Source: Paenibacillus oceani
GTDB taxonomy: Bacteria > Bacillota > Bacilli > Paenibacillales > NBRC-103111
Assembly (NCBI RefSeq): GCF_014705615.1
Contig: NZ_JACXJA010000032.1
Coordinates: 1 to 64,000, forward strand
Length of the DNA: 64,000 nt
Direction: 5' to 3'
Below are positions 17,583 to 27,036 of this stretch, piece after piece. Under the pieces are notes generated by a model. That model ran no database searches. It saw only the letters and a list, made by a program, of their open reading frames with translations, and was not told where the DNA came from. Every line of letters begins with the position of its first letter. Positions within the stretch are counted from its first letter, which is position 1. Both the position numbers and the translations under genes were made by a program.

Positions 17583-18728
17583 TTAGACTTGCTCCCCGGA
17601 CGTCTGCAGACGGACCAACAGCTTGGCCAGCAACGCGGCCCGAACGGGCAGATGAGCCAGCTCCACATGCTCGTATTCGGCATGAGGGCCTTCGCCGACT
17701 GCGCCCAGACCGTCCAGAGTCGGAATCCCGAGAGCCGCGGCAAAGTTTCCGTCGCTGCCGCCCCCGGCCGCGCTCTCCTGCAACGCCAGACCGAGCTCCG
17801 CACCGCACTCGGAAGCGAGCCGGAACAGCCTTTGCGTCTGATCGCTCCGCACCATCGGCGGGCGGGAGACGCCCCCCTCGACCGTCAGGGTAATCCCCGG
17901 CAAGAACGGCTGCAATCCGGTGATCCGTTGATGGATGCGCTCGGATTCTTCCAGATTGACGGTACGGACGTCAACCTGGAGCTCCGCGTATTCGGCCACC
18001 ACATTGGCCCGATTTCCGCCGCCCGCAGCGCCGACATTCACCGTCGTTCCTTTGGCATAGTCGGTTAAGGCGTGCAGCTCGATGATCTGACGCGCCATTT
18101 CCTCCACCGCGCTGATTCCGTCCTCGTGATGATTGCCCGCATGAGCGGCTTTGCCCCGGATTTGAATCCGGTATTTGCCGACGCTTTTGCGCGACGTTTT
18201 GAGCGCTCCCGTCCGGGCGATCGGCGGTTCGAGAACGAGAACGGCTTTGCTTTTACCGGCCTCTTCCTCGATGAGGGCGCGCGAAGTGCCGCTGCCGATC
18301 TCCTCGTCGCTTGTGCACAGGAACACGATTTTATGCCGGGACTTCCAGCCGGATTCCTTTAGCGCTTTCACGGCCCATAGCGACTGCACGATCCCGCCCT
18401 TCATGTCCAGAATACCCGGGCCGTACGCTTTGCCGCCCTCTACCCGGTACGACAAGCGCCCGGCCTCCCACACAGTATCGAAATGCAGTAAAATCAAAAT
18501 TTGCGACTCGCCTTCACCGTAAGTAAACCGCATATGATCGCCGACAGCCGTCTGAGGATAAAGCTCCGCATCGATGCCAAGATGATGCACGAACATCGTC
18601 CGGAGTTGTTCCCCGCACCGGTCTGTCAACGTTTTGTCCAGCGAGGGGGATTCCGCTTTTACGAGCCGTTCGAGATCCTCTGCGATTTCTCCTTGTCTGG
18701 CTATTAAGTACTCATAGATCCGCTCCAT
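17583..18728 (-). CDS. M20 family metallopeptidase (carboxypeptidase G2-like)
   Basis: A 381-residue zinc-dependent hydrolase. The metal site is visible as HFD (His82, Asp84), DMKGG (Asp108) and the Glu pair EE (142-143) where the catalytic base and a ligand are expected. The dimerisation lid follows at about 180-290. The best match by motif is the glutamate-carboxypeptidase/ArgE-DapE group, which removes amino acids from acylated or peptide substrates in the cytosol. The ATG has AGGAG nine bases upstream. It is not obviously in an operon. Confidence 0.9.
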   Translation of the reverse strand: MERIYEYLIARQGEIAEDLERLVKAESPSLDKTLTDRCGEQLRTMFVHHLGIDAELYPQTAVGDHMRFTYGEGESQILILLHFDTVWEAGRLSYRVEGGKAYGPGILDMKGGIVQSLWAVKALKESGWKSRHKIVFLCTSDEEIGSGTSRALIEEEAGKSKAVLVLEPPIARTGALKTSRKSVGKYRIQIRGKAAHAGNHHEDGISAVEEMARQIIELHALTDYAKGTTVNVGAAGGGNRANVVAEYAELQVDVRTVNLEESERIHQRITGLQPFLPGITLTVEGGVSRPPMVRSDQTQRLFRLASECGAELGLALQESAAGGGSDGNFAAALGIPTLDGLGAVGEGPHAEYEHVELAHLPVRAALLAKLLVRLQTSGEQV

Positions 18729-19220
18729 AGTTGAACTCCTGATTCATTCATTTTTAGAGGTTGTTCAAAAAGTCCACTTTTGATCACGAAGAAGATCAGG
18801 AAGCCTACTCGACATCGAATATGGCATTCAGCCGGAACTTCCGGTGCTCACGTAGCTCCACTACGCTCCGCTCCTCATTTCCTTGCTTCATCCCATCTTC
18901 TCGGTGCTGAAAACCGGACTTTTTGAACTCGCACTTTTAGAAAAGCAAAGACAGGATCTGCCATCCCCATGTATTCGCGTTCACCGGCCGGATTTCCTGC
19001 CGTCCCGATCATGCATACCGCTGATGCGGTTCCCCCCTCCTGCCGGCCGAAGCCGGTATCCTGAAAATCAAGACGGTCAGCCGCCCCCAGAGCTGGCCGG
19101 TAAAGCGCAAATAGAGGGGGCTATGCAGGCTGACTCCCCTGCACAACTCCCCCGTCAGTCAAACGCGTATTTTTGAACCTGCTCCTTCTCCCGCTAGGCC
19201 CCCCACTTTTGAAAATGTTA
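18729..19220. other. Gap with a repeat element
   Basis: The left part holds the inverted-repeat-bounded element at 18763-18928. The right part, 18929-19220, has no credible gene. It contains an imperfect GC-rich hairpin near 19114-19155, which may end transcription of the leftward heparinase-like gene, though it lacks a T run. Confidence 0.4.
18763..18928. repeat. Short non-coding repeat with 13-bp inverted ends
   Basis: The element begins GTTCAAAAAGTCC (18763-18775) and ends with the exact reverse complement (18916-18928), about 166 bases in all. The interior has no reading frame of interest and contains several small inverted repeats (CCGGAACTTCCGG, AGCTCCACTACGCTCC). I recall elements with these ends as dispersed repeats in Paenibacillus and related genomes, resembling MITEs. 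That identification is from memory, and only one copy is in this window. Confidence 0.55.
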
Positions 19221-22200
19221 TTAATGCTGCACGGAGTGCGGGGCTTTACCGGCTTGCTGATGGACCGGCTCCAACTCCTGCTCCGGCGAACGGCTGTCAT
19301 AAACGTTGATACTGTCAAACGTAAAGGTATGCGCACCGTTCCAGCGTTTGGCCGGGTAATAGCTCATGCTCGACGTACCATCCGGACGAATATCGAAGCC
19401 CGGATCATATTCATCAAATACGATAACGGTGGAGCCCGAATCGCCGATCGTCTCTTTGATCCGGTATCCTCTCGTCGATTCGTCGGGATGAGTCACGACG
19501 ACGTAGGCTCCACGCATTGCGTCCGCCGCGTCGGCGCCGATTGGCGTACGAGTGACGATGCCGTTGTACGGATCACCGTTCGCCTTCCGTTTCGTCGACG
19601 CAATCTCGCCCTGAATCGTGCCCGTCCCCGTAAACGTTACGCCGCCTGCCGACAGCAGCGTGCCGCCGATCAAATACATCGACCGAACGACGCCGTCTTC
19701 GGTCCGGACAAAACCCATTTTCCCGCGCATCGTCACCCCGTCCGCGACAATCGTCTGATCCGGATGCCCGGTCGAGCTGATCAGCAGATCCGTAATGCCG
19801 CCGTAAGTTACCCGGATCGCCAAAGCCCCCTCCGGCCCTTCGCTAAGCTGCAGCCGCTCGATCGTCTTGATGCGCGGCCCCGCCGCTCCCGCATAAGGCT
19901 CCATCACCGTAACAAACGTGCTTTGCAGCCGGGTGCCGTCGCGTCTGAGCACCAGCTTCGGCATATCGTACTTTGACGCTTCGTCGTTCGTATCTGCGCT
20001 CTTGCCTGACAGCCGCGTCGAACGGATCGACGGCGAGCGCGCCAAGTATAGCTCATTGCCGCCCGGCTCCAGCAAGCCGGTTATGTTCATTTTCGCTTTC
20101 TCCGCCCCGTTCTCGCTCGTTACCAGCGTAACCTCGTAGCGGTCGCCCGACAATCGCGCCCGCTTGACGTTCCGGATGGAGATGTAGCCGTAATAATGGC
20201 CTTCGGCGCTTCCCCGTTCGTTAAACTGCTCCGCCTCCTTCACCTTCGTACCCGGAGGCAGCAGATGCGGACCGTACCCGCCCAGCTCCAGAGCGGTTTC
20301 GAACCAGGCGTCGCGGTTCGCGTCTCCCTGCAGCGTATACTCGTGGCGGCTGCCGCCCGATACGCGGAACAGATCGACCAGGTAGCCTTCGCCCTCCTCC
20401 GCGCCCGGAAACAAGATGAGCCAGGGCTCCCGGCTGTACTGCTCCACGCCTTCGTAAGCTTCCTTCTGATCCGCCCGCATCGCTTGGACGTCTCCGATCG
20501 GCGCGAACAGACCGATGCGGCCGCCGTGCTTCGAGACATCGTCGATTTTCATATCTTTGCCGTCCACGACGACCGTGTTGTGCCCGATCGCCGACAACGT
20601 GAACGCCCGGTCCTTCGTATACGTGTAGCCGAGATCGGGAAGCAGCTCCTGCCCTGCCGCATACAGATTCAGCTGCAGCGGCCCGTAATGGTTATGACCG
20701 TATTTCGGCTCGAACTGCAGCCATACCTGCGTCTGATCGGCTCCCGTCCCCCCCGCAAGCCGTGCGATTCCCGCCGCAGGCATCAGCAGCGGGCCGGCAT
20801 CCAGGAGCGGCGATCCGGCCATGTCGGATGCCCACGCATCCTGAAGCGGCAGCAGCTTCCCGTCGGGGTATACAAGCAGATTGTTGTTGCGGACCGACAT
20901 TCCGATCGCCGGGTACACAGTCCTCATATCCAGATTGTCAAACCGTCTGCCGGTACGCGGCGATACGTAACCATCCGGGTCGCTGTAGCCGGACAACGCG
21001 TCCGCAGCCTGGGCCAGACCGTTCGTCGACTGCACGTGATACGACGGCGCGACTTCCCTCCAGTAGCCGTCGGACAGAAACTGAGTCTCCACATAATCCT
21101 CCATCCATTGGAAGGCGTTGTGGATATAATCCGGTTCGTTCAGCGTTTTGCCGGCTTCGATCAATCCGAGCCATTGCGTAAAATTCATATTTCCGAGCAC
21201 GTACGGATAAGCGAGCGCATATTGGATCGACGGAATGAACATGTCCCGAACAATCTTCCGCTCCACATCTTCCCCGACTTCCTCGCTTAACACGTCGAAG
21301 GCGTTCGTCTGCTTGACCCGATCGTAAGCGCGCAGCAGCGGACGCAGGCTGTTCAGCTCGGCCACCGACCAGCGGCACCACATGCCGCCCCAATAATTAA
21401 ACGGCGGGCCGGACGTTATGCTGATCGGGTAGTTGTGCCAGATGTAGTCGGTCGTCGGCACATAACCTTCGTATACTTCGGCGAACCGGTACAGCAGCCT
21501 CGCCGCGCCAAGCGCATCCGACCCGGCGATCGTTTCCGTTTCCGCAACGGTGTAGTGCCTTTGCAAATACCAGAGTCGGGCGGACAAAAAGTAACGTTTG
21601 CCTGTTTCGTCCTCGTAATACGGGTAGTCCACCGCTTCGCCCTTCCGGTTGATCGCCGTCACGACCTTCGTTTCCGGATATAGGGCGTTAGGATATACGC
21701 TTCCCGTCTTGATCGAGACGAGGCTTCTACGGTCGTCCGACAGCTTGAACAGCTGGTCCGGATGCAGCTCGGGCATTTCCGGCAGACCGGTAAAAATAAA
21801 TCCGCTTTTGTCCGGAATCAGCTCCAGCGTAAGCAACACATGGCGGGACGCGGGCTTAGGCTGCACGCGTACCGGACTCTCGGCCGAATCAGCCTTGGCC
21901 GACACAGCAAGCCCCGCTTCGATCCATTCGTCCCGGTCGAACGAAAGGATCGCAAATAATCCGTCATCGGGACAATCCCCGCGATAAACATACACCTGAA
22001 GCTCGATCAGTCCGCGAGCGGAAACGGGAGGATGCTCGAACGTTAACACGCGGCGCGTTCCGTCCGCACCGCTGATTATCCGGGGCAGCGGCATCCAATC
22101 GCCTGCAGGAGATTTCCATTTCAGCGAAAACTCCGATTGCTGCGAACCTGTGATCCCGTCCTCCTTAAACGATACCTCCTTATGCGTGAAATCGACGTAA

Positions 22201-22865
22201 CGGAGTCCCGCTTCTTGCGGGACCCATCTCCGACCGGCCGGCGTCTTGGCGAAAAACAGACTCCCCAGCCGGCCTTCATCGATTACATTGCCATTCACCA
22301 TAACGATGCTGCTGCCCGTGTCCCAAAACCTGGAGGTTCGCACCGGAACCCAGCTGATCAACGGTTTCGAGCCCAGATGATGGACGTGTACGACATTCAT
22401 ACGCCAGTGCGTTCCGGGTGACGGCGGCACGGAGCCGAGCGAAGACCAGGAAACCTTGGCCTCCACAACCGTCCGGTCTCCGACATCCCTCAGGGAGCAA
22501 TCCTTTACTTGCACGTTGATTGGCTGTAAATCCGCCTCCCCCCAGCCCGTCTTGATCGTTTTAGCAGCAGGCGTAACCGGGATGGAGACGATATAATGCG
22601 GTTCTCCGGGCTTCATCGTACTGACGATCAGCTCGATTTTGTCCAATACCGGCCGATCCACCGACGCAAACGTGCCCGCTATATACAAATGGGTTGAATC
22701 ATAGGCCAGCTTGTAGCGGGGACCGTCTGCCACCCGTTCGTTGAGGTAAGCCGTCCGGAAGTCATCCAATAAGGCAGCTTCGCTCCATTCCTGCTCCGCT
22801 AGCCCGCCATCGGCGGCGGGGGTTAACGGCATTTCCGCCAATACCGCCCATTTGTTCGTATTCAT
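19221..22865 (-). CDS. Heparinase II/III family protein, no signal peptide
   Basis: A 1214-residue protein. Residues about 20-200 form a CBM9/DOMON-like sugar-binding beta-sandwich, followed by a linker sandwich and an alpha-helical toroid (about 430-660). The heparinase II/III beta-domain follows from about 715, with YGHNHYGPLQLNLYAAGQEL and SAIGHNTVVVDG, which carry the family's conserved His and Asn. Such enzymes cleave uronic-acid polysaccharides by beta-elimination. No signal peptide is present, and none is restored by upstream in-frame sequence. The gene is 46 bases after a Gfo/Idh gene, in a unit with an SBP. A secreted paralogue of close sequence lies at 27517-34077. Confidence 0.85.
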   Translation of the reverse strand: MNTNKWAVLAEMPLTPAADGGLAEQEWSEAALLDDFRTAYLNERVADGPRYKLAYDSTHLYIAGTFASVDRPVLDKIELIVSTMKPGEPHYIVSIPVTPAAKTIKTGWGEADLQPINVQVKDCSLRDVGDRTVVEAKVSWSSLGSVPPSPGTHWRMNVVHVHHLGSKPLISWVPVRTSRFWDTGSSIVMVNGNVIDEGRLGSLFFAKTPAGRRWVPQEAGLRYVDFTHKEVSFKEDGITGSQQSEFSLKWKSPAGDWMPLPRIISGADGTRRVLTFEHPPVSARGLIELQVYVYRGDCPDDGLFAILSFDRDEWIEAGLAVSAKADSAESPVRVQPKPASRHVLLTLELIPDKSGFIFTGLPEMPELHPDQLFKLSDDRRSLVSIKTGSVYPNALYPETKVVTAINRKGEAVDYPYYEDETGKRYFLSARLWYLQRHYTVAETETIAGSDALGAARLLYRFAEVYEGYVPTTDYIWHNYPISITSGPPFNYWGGMWCRWSVAELNSLRPLLRAYDRVKQTNAFDVLSEEVGEDVERKIVRDMFIPSIQYALAYPYVLGNMNFTQWLGLIEAGKTLNEPDYIHNAFQWMEDYVETQFLSDGYWREVAPSYHVQSTNGLAQAADALSGYSDPDGYVSPRTGRRFDNLDMRTVYPAIGMSVRNNNLLVYPDGKLLPLQDAWASDMAGSPLLDAGPLLMPAAGIARLAGGTGADQTQVWLQFEPKYGHNHYGPLQLNLYAAGQELLPDLGYTYTKDRAFTLSAIGHNTVVVDGKDMKIDDVSKHGGRIGLFAPIGDVQAMRADQKEAYEGVEQYSREPWLILFPGAEEGEGYLVDLFRVSGGSRHEYTLQGDANRDAWFETALELGGYGPHLLPPGTKVKEAEQFNERGSAEGHYYGYISIRNVKRARLSGDRYEVTLVTSENGAEKAKMNITGLLEPGGNELYLARSPSIRSTRLSGKSADTNDEASKYDMPKLVLRRDGTRLQSTFVTVMEPYAGAAGPRIKTIERLQLSEGPEGALAIRVTYGGITDLLISSTGHPDQTIVADGVTMRGKMGFVRTEDGVVRSMYLIGGTLLSAGGVTFTGTGTIQGEIASTKRKANGDPYNGIVTRTPIGADAADAMRGAYVVVTHPDESTRGYRIKETIGDSGSTVIVFDEYDPGFDIRPDGTSSMSYYPAKRWNGAHTFTFDSINVYDSRSPEQELEPVHQQAGKAPHSVQH

Positions 22866-22911
22866 CGTCCTTCACGCCCTCGCTTCTGTTTGGCGTTCTA
22901 AACCTATACCG

Positions 22912-23925
22912 TCATTTTCGGTTAGCCCGAAGCAGCTCCTGGATCTGGCTGACCTGCTGCTCCGTCCCGGTTTCGTGGGAACGGTACGCCGCCTCGACGA
23001 CGGCGACGACGGACTGGCCGTAAGCGCCGGAGATGGAGAGCGGCTTTCCGTATTGCACCGTATCCAGCACGCTCTCCAACTGGGCGACGAACGCATCGGC
23101 CGACGGCGGAACGGTAACCGGCATATAGGTGCCGTCGGTTCCGATCGACAATCCTCTCCGGATGCCGATCCGCAAAGCGCCGCCGGTGAACAGCAGCTCC
23201 GTCTCGTTGGCGGGAACGCCTTTGTAGCCGGACAGCGAGACCGTAACCGGTACGCCGGACGTCGTCTCCATGAACAAGGCGGCGCTTCCCTCCACGTCGG
23301 TTGAGCTCCGATAAGTCATGCTCGCTCTTACTGCGGCGATCCAGCTATCGGTCAGCCATTGAATCCGGTCGATCGAATGACTGCCCAGATTGATGACCAC
23401 GCCGCCGCCCGACTTCGCCTTTTCCAGAAACCATGCCGGACGGCTCGCCTGGAAATAGTTCCCCCACCGTTTATCGTTCACCATCACCAGCTCGCCGAGC
23501 TGCCCCGATGCGATAATCGACTTCGCCGCGATATGCTCGGCGAAAAATTGCTGCATATGACCGACGGCCACAACCACCTGGTTGCGCTCAGCGGCGGCGT
23601 TGATCTCCATACATTCGGCGACGTTTAACGCCATCGGTTTTTCGAGCAACATGTGGCACCCTTGTTCGGCGCACCAGACCGCGGCTTCTTTGTGCAAAAA
23701 ATGCGGCAGCGTGATGATCACCAGATCCGGCTTTTGTTCCAGCACCATCTGTTTGTAGTCCGTATAAGCTGTCAAGCCATACTCCGAACCGAGCTGCTGC
23801 GCCCGTTCTTCGAGCACATCGGCGATCGCGACAGGGCGGGCTCTTTCCGAGCTTTGCAGCGCCCTCAGATGGGTATGCGCGATTTGACCGGCTCCGATTA
23901 CAGCTATTGAATACGTTGTTGTCAT
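22912..23925 (-). CDS. Gfo/Idh/MocA family oxidoreductase
   Basis: A 337-residue NAD(P)-dependent sugar dehydrogenase-type protein. The Rossmann motif GAGQIAHTHL lies at about 11-20, the family EKP motif in LLEKPMALNVAE, and the GGGVVINLGSHSID segment in the substrate domain. The start is the ATG at 23925 with AAGGTGAGG upstream. It begins seven bases after the SBP stop, so the two are coupled. In a heparinase-type cassette it probably oxidises or epimerises a released sugar or uronate (inference). Confidence 0.9.
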   Translation of the reverse strand: MTTTYSIAVIGAGQIAHTHLRALQSSERARPVAIADVLEERAQQLGSEYGLTAYTDYKQMVLEQKPDLVIITLPHFLHKEAAVWCAEQGCHMLLEKPMALNVAECMEINAAAERNQVVVAVGHMQQFFAEHIAAKSIIASGQLGELVMVNDKRWGNYFQASRPAWFLEKAKSGGGVVINLGSHSIDRIQWLTDSWIAAVRASMTYRSSTDVEGSAALFMETTSGVPVTVSLSGYKGVPANETELLFTGGALRIGIRRGLSIGTDGTYMPVTVPPSADAFVAQLESVLDTVQYGKPLSISGAYGQSVVAVVEAAYRSHETGTEQQVSQIQELLRANRK

Positions 23926-23932
23926 GTTTGCC

Positions 23933-25237
23933 TCACCTTGAGTTCGCATCGATCACTTTCTGAGCTTCTTCCTCCGCCATGCGAAGCGCGGTATTCATAT
24001 CGGTAGTGCCCTTGATGATCGACTCGATATATTTGGTATGAATCGCCGAGATGGCTGCATCGCTCTTATTCGTAATCGGGAACGGTGCGTACTTGTTGTA
24101 GATGACCGCTTTCCAGTTTTTCCCCGCCGGTTTTGCTTCGGACGCGAAGTTTTTGATGAACGGCTCGGTGATTTTGGGAACGAGGTACCCTTTCTTCGCG
24201 AGCGGCAGCAAGTTTTCGTCCGATACCAGATAGGAGAGCACTTCCATCGCCGCTTTTTTGTTGCGCGTCTGCTTCGTCAATCCCCAGATCGTCGAGTTCA
24301 TCGGGCTCCCCGTATTCGGAGCTTCTTTGAACGACGGCAGCGACACCATATCCCAGTTGATCGTCTCCTCCTGCATTTCCTTCGTGACGAGGGCGATACC
24401 GGCATTAAACAGCAAAATCCCCGTTTTGCCTTCGATCAGTCTGGTCGTGCTGCCGGAAAACGCCCGGTTGTCTCTGCGGTACGCTTCATTCAGCGCCGGA
24501 TTGCCGTAGACGGTCTGGAAATACGATTTCCAGCGTTCATCCGTATTGATCGTCGGTTTATTCGTTTTCGGATCGACGAGCGAGATGCCGAGCTGATTCC
24601 AGGACGTCATAACGCCGAGATGTCCGGTAAAGCCGTAGTAATTCACTCCGCTCTCGGTTCTTGTCAGCTTGGCGGCCACCTCCATCACTTCGGTCCACGT
24701 CATGCCGTCCTTCAAATAAGGCACCCCGAACTTGTCGAATATCGATTTGTTGTAAAACAGCAAGTGGTTGATCGCCGATCCGCCGGGAATCCCGTACATG
24801 CCGCCGTTCGAAATAGTCCGGATGTACTGGATCAGCTGCGGCTCGAATTCGTTCAAGTTGATGTTGTACTCTTTAATATAAGGGCTCATGTCCACTTCAA
24901 GCTTCATATTCACGACATCGCTGTAGAACCCGGTGCCTGCCCGGCCGACGATATCGATCGGGACGCCTGTCGTGATGAGATCTTCAATCGTCTTGCCTTT
25001 TTGCGATTGGTCGATGTGGTTGATCGTATAGTTCGGAAACTTCTTCCGCAATCCCTCCAAATATTCGGCGGTTATCGTAGCGTCAGGCGTGACCAAGTTG
25101 ATTTCTGCCGGACCGCTCGGTTCCGGTTCCACCGGTTTTGCCGCTTCCCTCGGCTCCGGGTTATTCGAAGACGAGCAACCGGCCAGCATAGCCGCAATCG
25201 AAAGAGACGCAACTGCCAAATGCAATTTCCTGTTCAT
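23933..25237 (-). CDS. CUT1-type solute-binding lipoprotein
   Basis: A 434-residue extracellular sugar-binding protein with lipobox LAGC (Cys21). Family 1 features include LLFYNKSIFDKFGVPYLKDGM and the C-terminal NTALRMAEEEAQKV motif. GGAGGT lies nine bases before the ATG. It opens the unit SBP, Gfo/Idh, heparinase-like protein, and lacks permeases. The unit is likely driven from the promoter at 25401-25430, with a cre-like palindrome in the leader. The ligand is probably an oligosaccharide released by the secreted paralogue encoded divergently nearby (inference). Confidence 0.92.
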   Translation of the reverse strand: MNRKLHLAVASLSIAAMLAGCSSSNNPEPREAAKPVEPEPSGPAEINLVTPDATITAEYLEGLRKKFPNYTINHIDQSQKGKTIEDLITTGVPIDIVGRAGTGFYSDVVNMKLEVDMSPYIKEYNINLNEFEPQLIQYIRTISNGGMYGIPGGSAINHLLFYNKSIFDKFGVPYLKDGMTWTEVMEVAAKLTRTESGVNYYGFTGHLGVMTSWNQLGISLVDPKTNKPTINTDERWKSYFQTVYGNPALNEAYRRDNRAFSGSTTRLIEGKTGILLFNAGIALVTKEMQEETINWDMVSLPSFKEAPNTGSPMNSTIWGLTKQTRNKKAAMEVLSYLVSDENLLPLAKKGYLVPKITEPFIKNFASEAKPAGKNWKAVIYNKYAPFPITNKSDAAISAIHTKYIESIIKGTTDMNTALRMAEEEAQKVIDANSR

Positions 25238-25286
25238 GTGAACACGACCTCCGCTTTTTGTTTTCAGTTCGAAAAATACCCGCTAA

Positions 25287-25301
25287 TTGAAACGCTTTCA
25301 A
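25287..25301. promoter_or_regulatory. cre-like palindrome in the SBP leader
   Basis: TTGAAA-CGC-TTTCAA is a perfect inverted repeat resembling LacI-family and CcpA operators, though one arm is a base short of the cre consensus. It lies about 50 bases upstream of the SBP start and downstream of the predicted promoter, where a bound repressor would block elongation. Confidence 0.45.
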
Positions 25302-25400
25302 AACTGCACCTCCAACCTCCGCCCCCGTTCTGGTTTCCATAATCGCAATCTTTTTTTGTTGTAATTTTTATAATCACTAATTTAAAAACTACACAAGATC

Positions 25401-25430
25401 GTTATATCACTGGATTTAAGACTGTGTCAA
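25401..25430 (-). promoter_or_regulatory. Sigma-A promoter of the SBP-heparinase unit
   Basis: On the minus strand a perfect -35 box TTGACA (25425-25430) is followed after 18 bases by TATAAC (25401-25406). Transcription would start near 25394 toward the SBP gene. Confidence 0.65.
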
Positions 25431-25572
25431 CGATTATAAAAAAACTACGAACCCAATAATTTCGTTTAAATAAAAACCAGAGCATGCATGGCCGCTCCCG
25501 GCAAACCGGCATGGTCAGGGCTTCTTTCAAAATCTGATTCTGATGGTATGCGCACCTGGACGAATTCGCGGC

Positions 25573-25617
25573 AAAAAAAAGCCCAACCCCACCCGATGAT
25601 GTGGAGTTGAGCCTTTT
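25573..25617 (-). terminator. Terminator of the GntR-SBP gene
   Basis: A 12-bp stem with G-T pairs and one bulge ends in eight T residues on the minus strand (25573-25580). It lies about 70 bases after the stop at 25684. Confidence 0.65.
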
Positions 25618-25683
25618 GATCCGTATAATACCGGAATCTGACCGCACCTTTTTCTATGGAGCCTCGTCCGGGAAAAGAAAACG

Positions 25684-27036
25684 TCATTCTCTCGACAATA
25701 CGCGGGCGATCTCCTCGCATAATTCGTCCTCGTTGATCATGTTGGCGAAGTACTGCTTTAACTGCCGGAACACGAGCGCCAGCTCCCGGCTGTTCAAATT
25801 CAAATCCATATGCGTTCGGAGAGAGAACATCATCTCCCGGTATAACCCGTACCGGGCCGGACGCCGCACCGCGCTGCCCGCATCGGTCGGCGACAGCGAA
25901 CGCAGCCCCGGTATGCTCGTCGTATGCTGCTGAATCGTCTTCTGCCCCAGCTCCCCCGTCAGAAAATCAACGAACAGCCCGGCTTCCTCCATATGCGGGG
26001 AAGCGGCGTTGATGCCGACCGCCGACGAGATGATCAGTGAACACGGCTCATGGATGTAAGGAACGGGAGCGATGTCCAGATCAACGTCCGATTGAACGAA
26101 CAGATTCAGACCCATATAACTGACCAAAGTCATAGACAAGCGGCCTTCCAAAAACGGCTTGACGAAATCCTGGTTGCTTTCGGATAAAAAGGACGGGAAC
26201 AGCTTCTTGTTTTGCATAAGCTGTTTCATCAGCTTGATGCTTTCGAGCAGCCCGGTTCCTTTAATCGATTTGAGCCGTGTACCTTCCCACTCGAACCGTT
26301 CTCCGCTTTGCAGCAAAAACATAGGCCAGCGGTTAATGTCCGGTACATGAAAGCAAAATCCGTAACGGCCTTCCACCTCGGATAATTTCTCGCCTGCGCG
26401 GATGAGATCGTCCCACGTCCAGCTTCCATCCGGCTCCGCCAATCCGGATTCGCGAAAATGAGCTTTGTTGTACATTAGGACAATTGGCGAGTAAACGACC
26501 GGCTTGAAAAAGAGCTGACCGTCATGCACAAATTGTTTCGTCAACAGCGGATGCACGTCTTCGTTAGGAGTCAGCGGCTTGAAATAACGGAGAAGTTCCT
26601 TCTCCACGATTTGTCTGAAATGCAGCTCGCCGATCACGAAGATATCGGTCTTGGGCAGAGCATTGCCTGCGGGATACTCCGTCACCTCTACGGTGATCCA
26701 TGGATATTTCTGCTGGAACATGTCGAGCAGCCGCTGCAGGTCGCAATTTCGCCAGGTGACGTGAATGCACGCGAGCCGAAGCGTTACCCGCCGGGAATGA
26801 ACCGACTTCACGCGATTGCCGACCTTCGGAATCTTTTCGATGAGCCCTTCCTCGACGAGCAGCTCCAGCCCTTTGCGCACCGAGATATTACCAAACTGAA
26901 ACCGCGAAGCGAGCATTTTCTCGGAGGGCAAAAAGTCGCCGACCTGGTAGTGCCCTCCGGTAATTTCGCTTCGTAACGTCTGAACCATATTTTCCAGCTG
27001 TATGCGGAATTGTTCGTTGGATGTTCTGCCTCGCAT
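25684..27036 (-). CDS. GntR-type regulator fused to a solute-binding-protein domain
   Basis: A 450-residue protein. Residues about 8-78 form a GntR winged helix (GDFLPSEKMLASRFQFGNIS, then KGLELLVEEGLIEKIPKVGN). The remainder (about 85-450) is a family 1 extracellular SBP fold, seen from LMYNKAHFRESGLAEPDGSW, WTWDDLIRAGEKLSE and VGINAASPHMEEAGLFVDFL. It has no signal peptide, so the SBP fold works inside the cell as the effector-binding domain. The start is the ATG at 27036 with GAGGTG upstream. It lies between the SBP-heparinase unit and the divergent secreted heparinase gene, which are its likely targets. Confidence 0.9.
   Translation of the reverse strand: MRGRTSNEQFRIQLENMVQTLRSEITGGHYQVGDFLPSEKMLASRFQFGNISVRKGLELLVEEGLIEKIPKVGNRVKSVHSRRVTLRLACIHVTWRNCDLQRLLDMFQQKYPWITVEVTEYPAGNALPKTDIFVIGELHFRQIVEKELLRYFKPLTPNEDVHPLLTKQFVHDGQLFFKPVVYSPIVLMYNKAHFRESGLAEPDGSWTWDDLIRAGEKLSEVEGRYGFCFHVPDINRWPMFLLQSGERFEWEGTRLKSIKGTGLLESIKLMKQLMQNKKLFPSFLSESNQDFVKPFLEGRLSMTLVSYMGLNLFVQSDVDLDIAPVPYIHEPCSLIISSAVGINAASPHMEEAGLFVDFLTGELGQKTIQQHTTSIPGLRSLSPTDAGSAVRRPARYGLYREMMFSLRTHMDLNLNSRELALVFRQLKQYFANMINEDELCEEIARVLSRE

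Larger units (their letters stand above)
25238..25683. other. Regulatory gap between SBP and GntR-SBP genes
   Basis: This holds a cre-like palindrome, a sigma-A promoter for the SBP unit and the terminator of the GntR-SBP gene, each listed separately. The leader of the SBP mRNA would be about 155 bases long. Small frames in 25402-25720 show no family resemblance. Confidence 0.6.

Noticed and set aside
19221-22865. Hidden signal peptide upstream of the shorter heparinase-like protein
   Set aside because: Upstream in-frame sequence contains stops shortly before the ATG and no hydrophobic stretch.
24038-25342. 434-codon plus-strand frame opposite the SBP gene at 23933
   Set aside because: It is antisense to a clear SBP, highly basic, and lacks a ribosome site.
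25402-25720. Small minus-strand frames downstream of the GntR-SBP gene
   Set aside because: They run through the terminator at 25573-25617 and show no family pattern.
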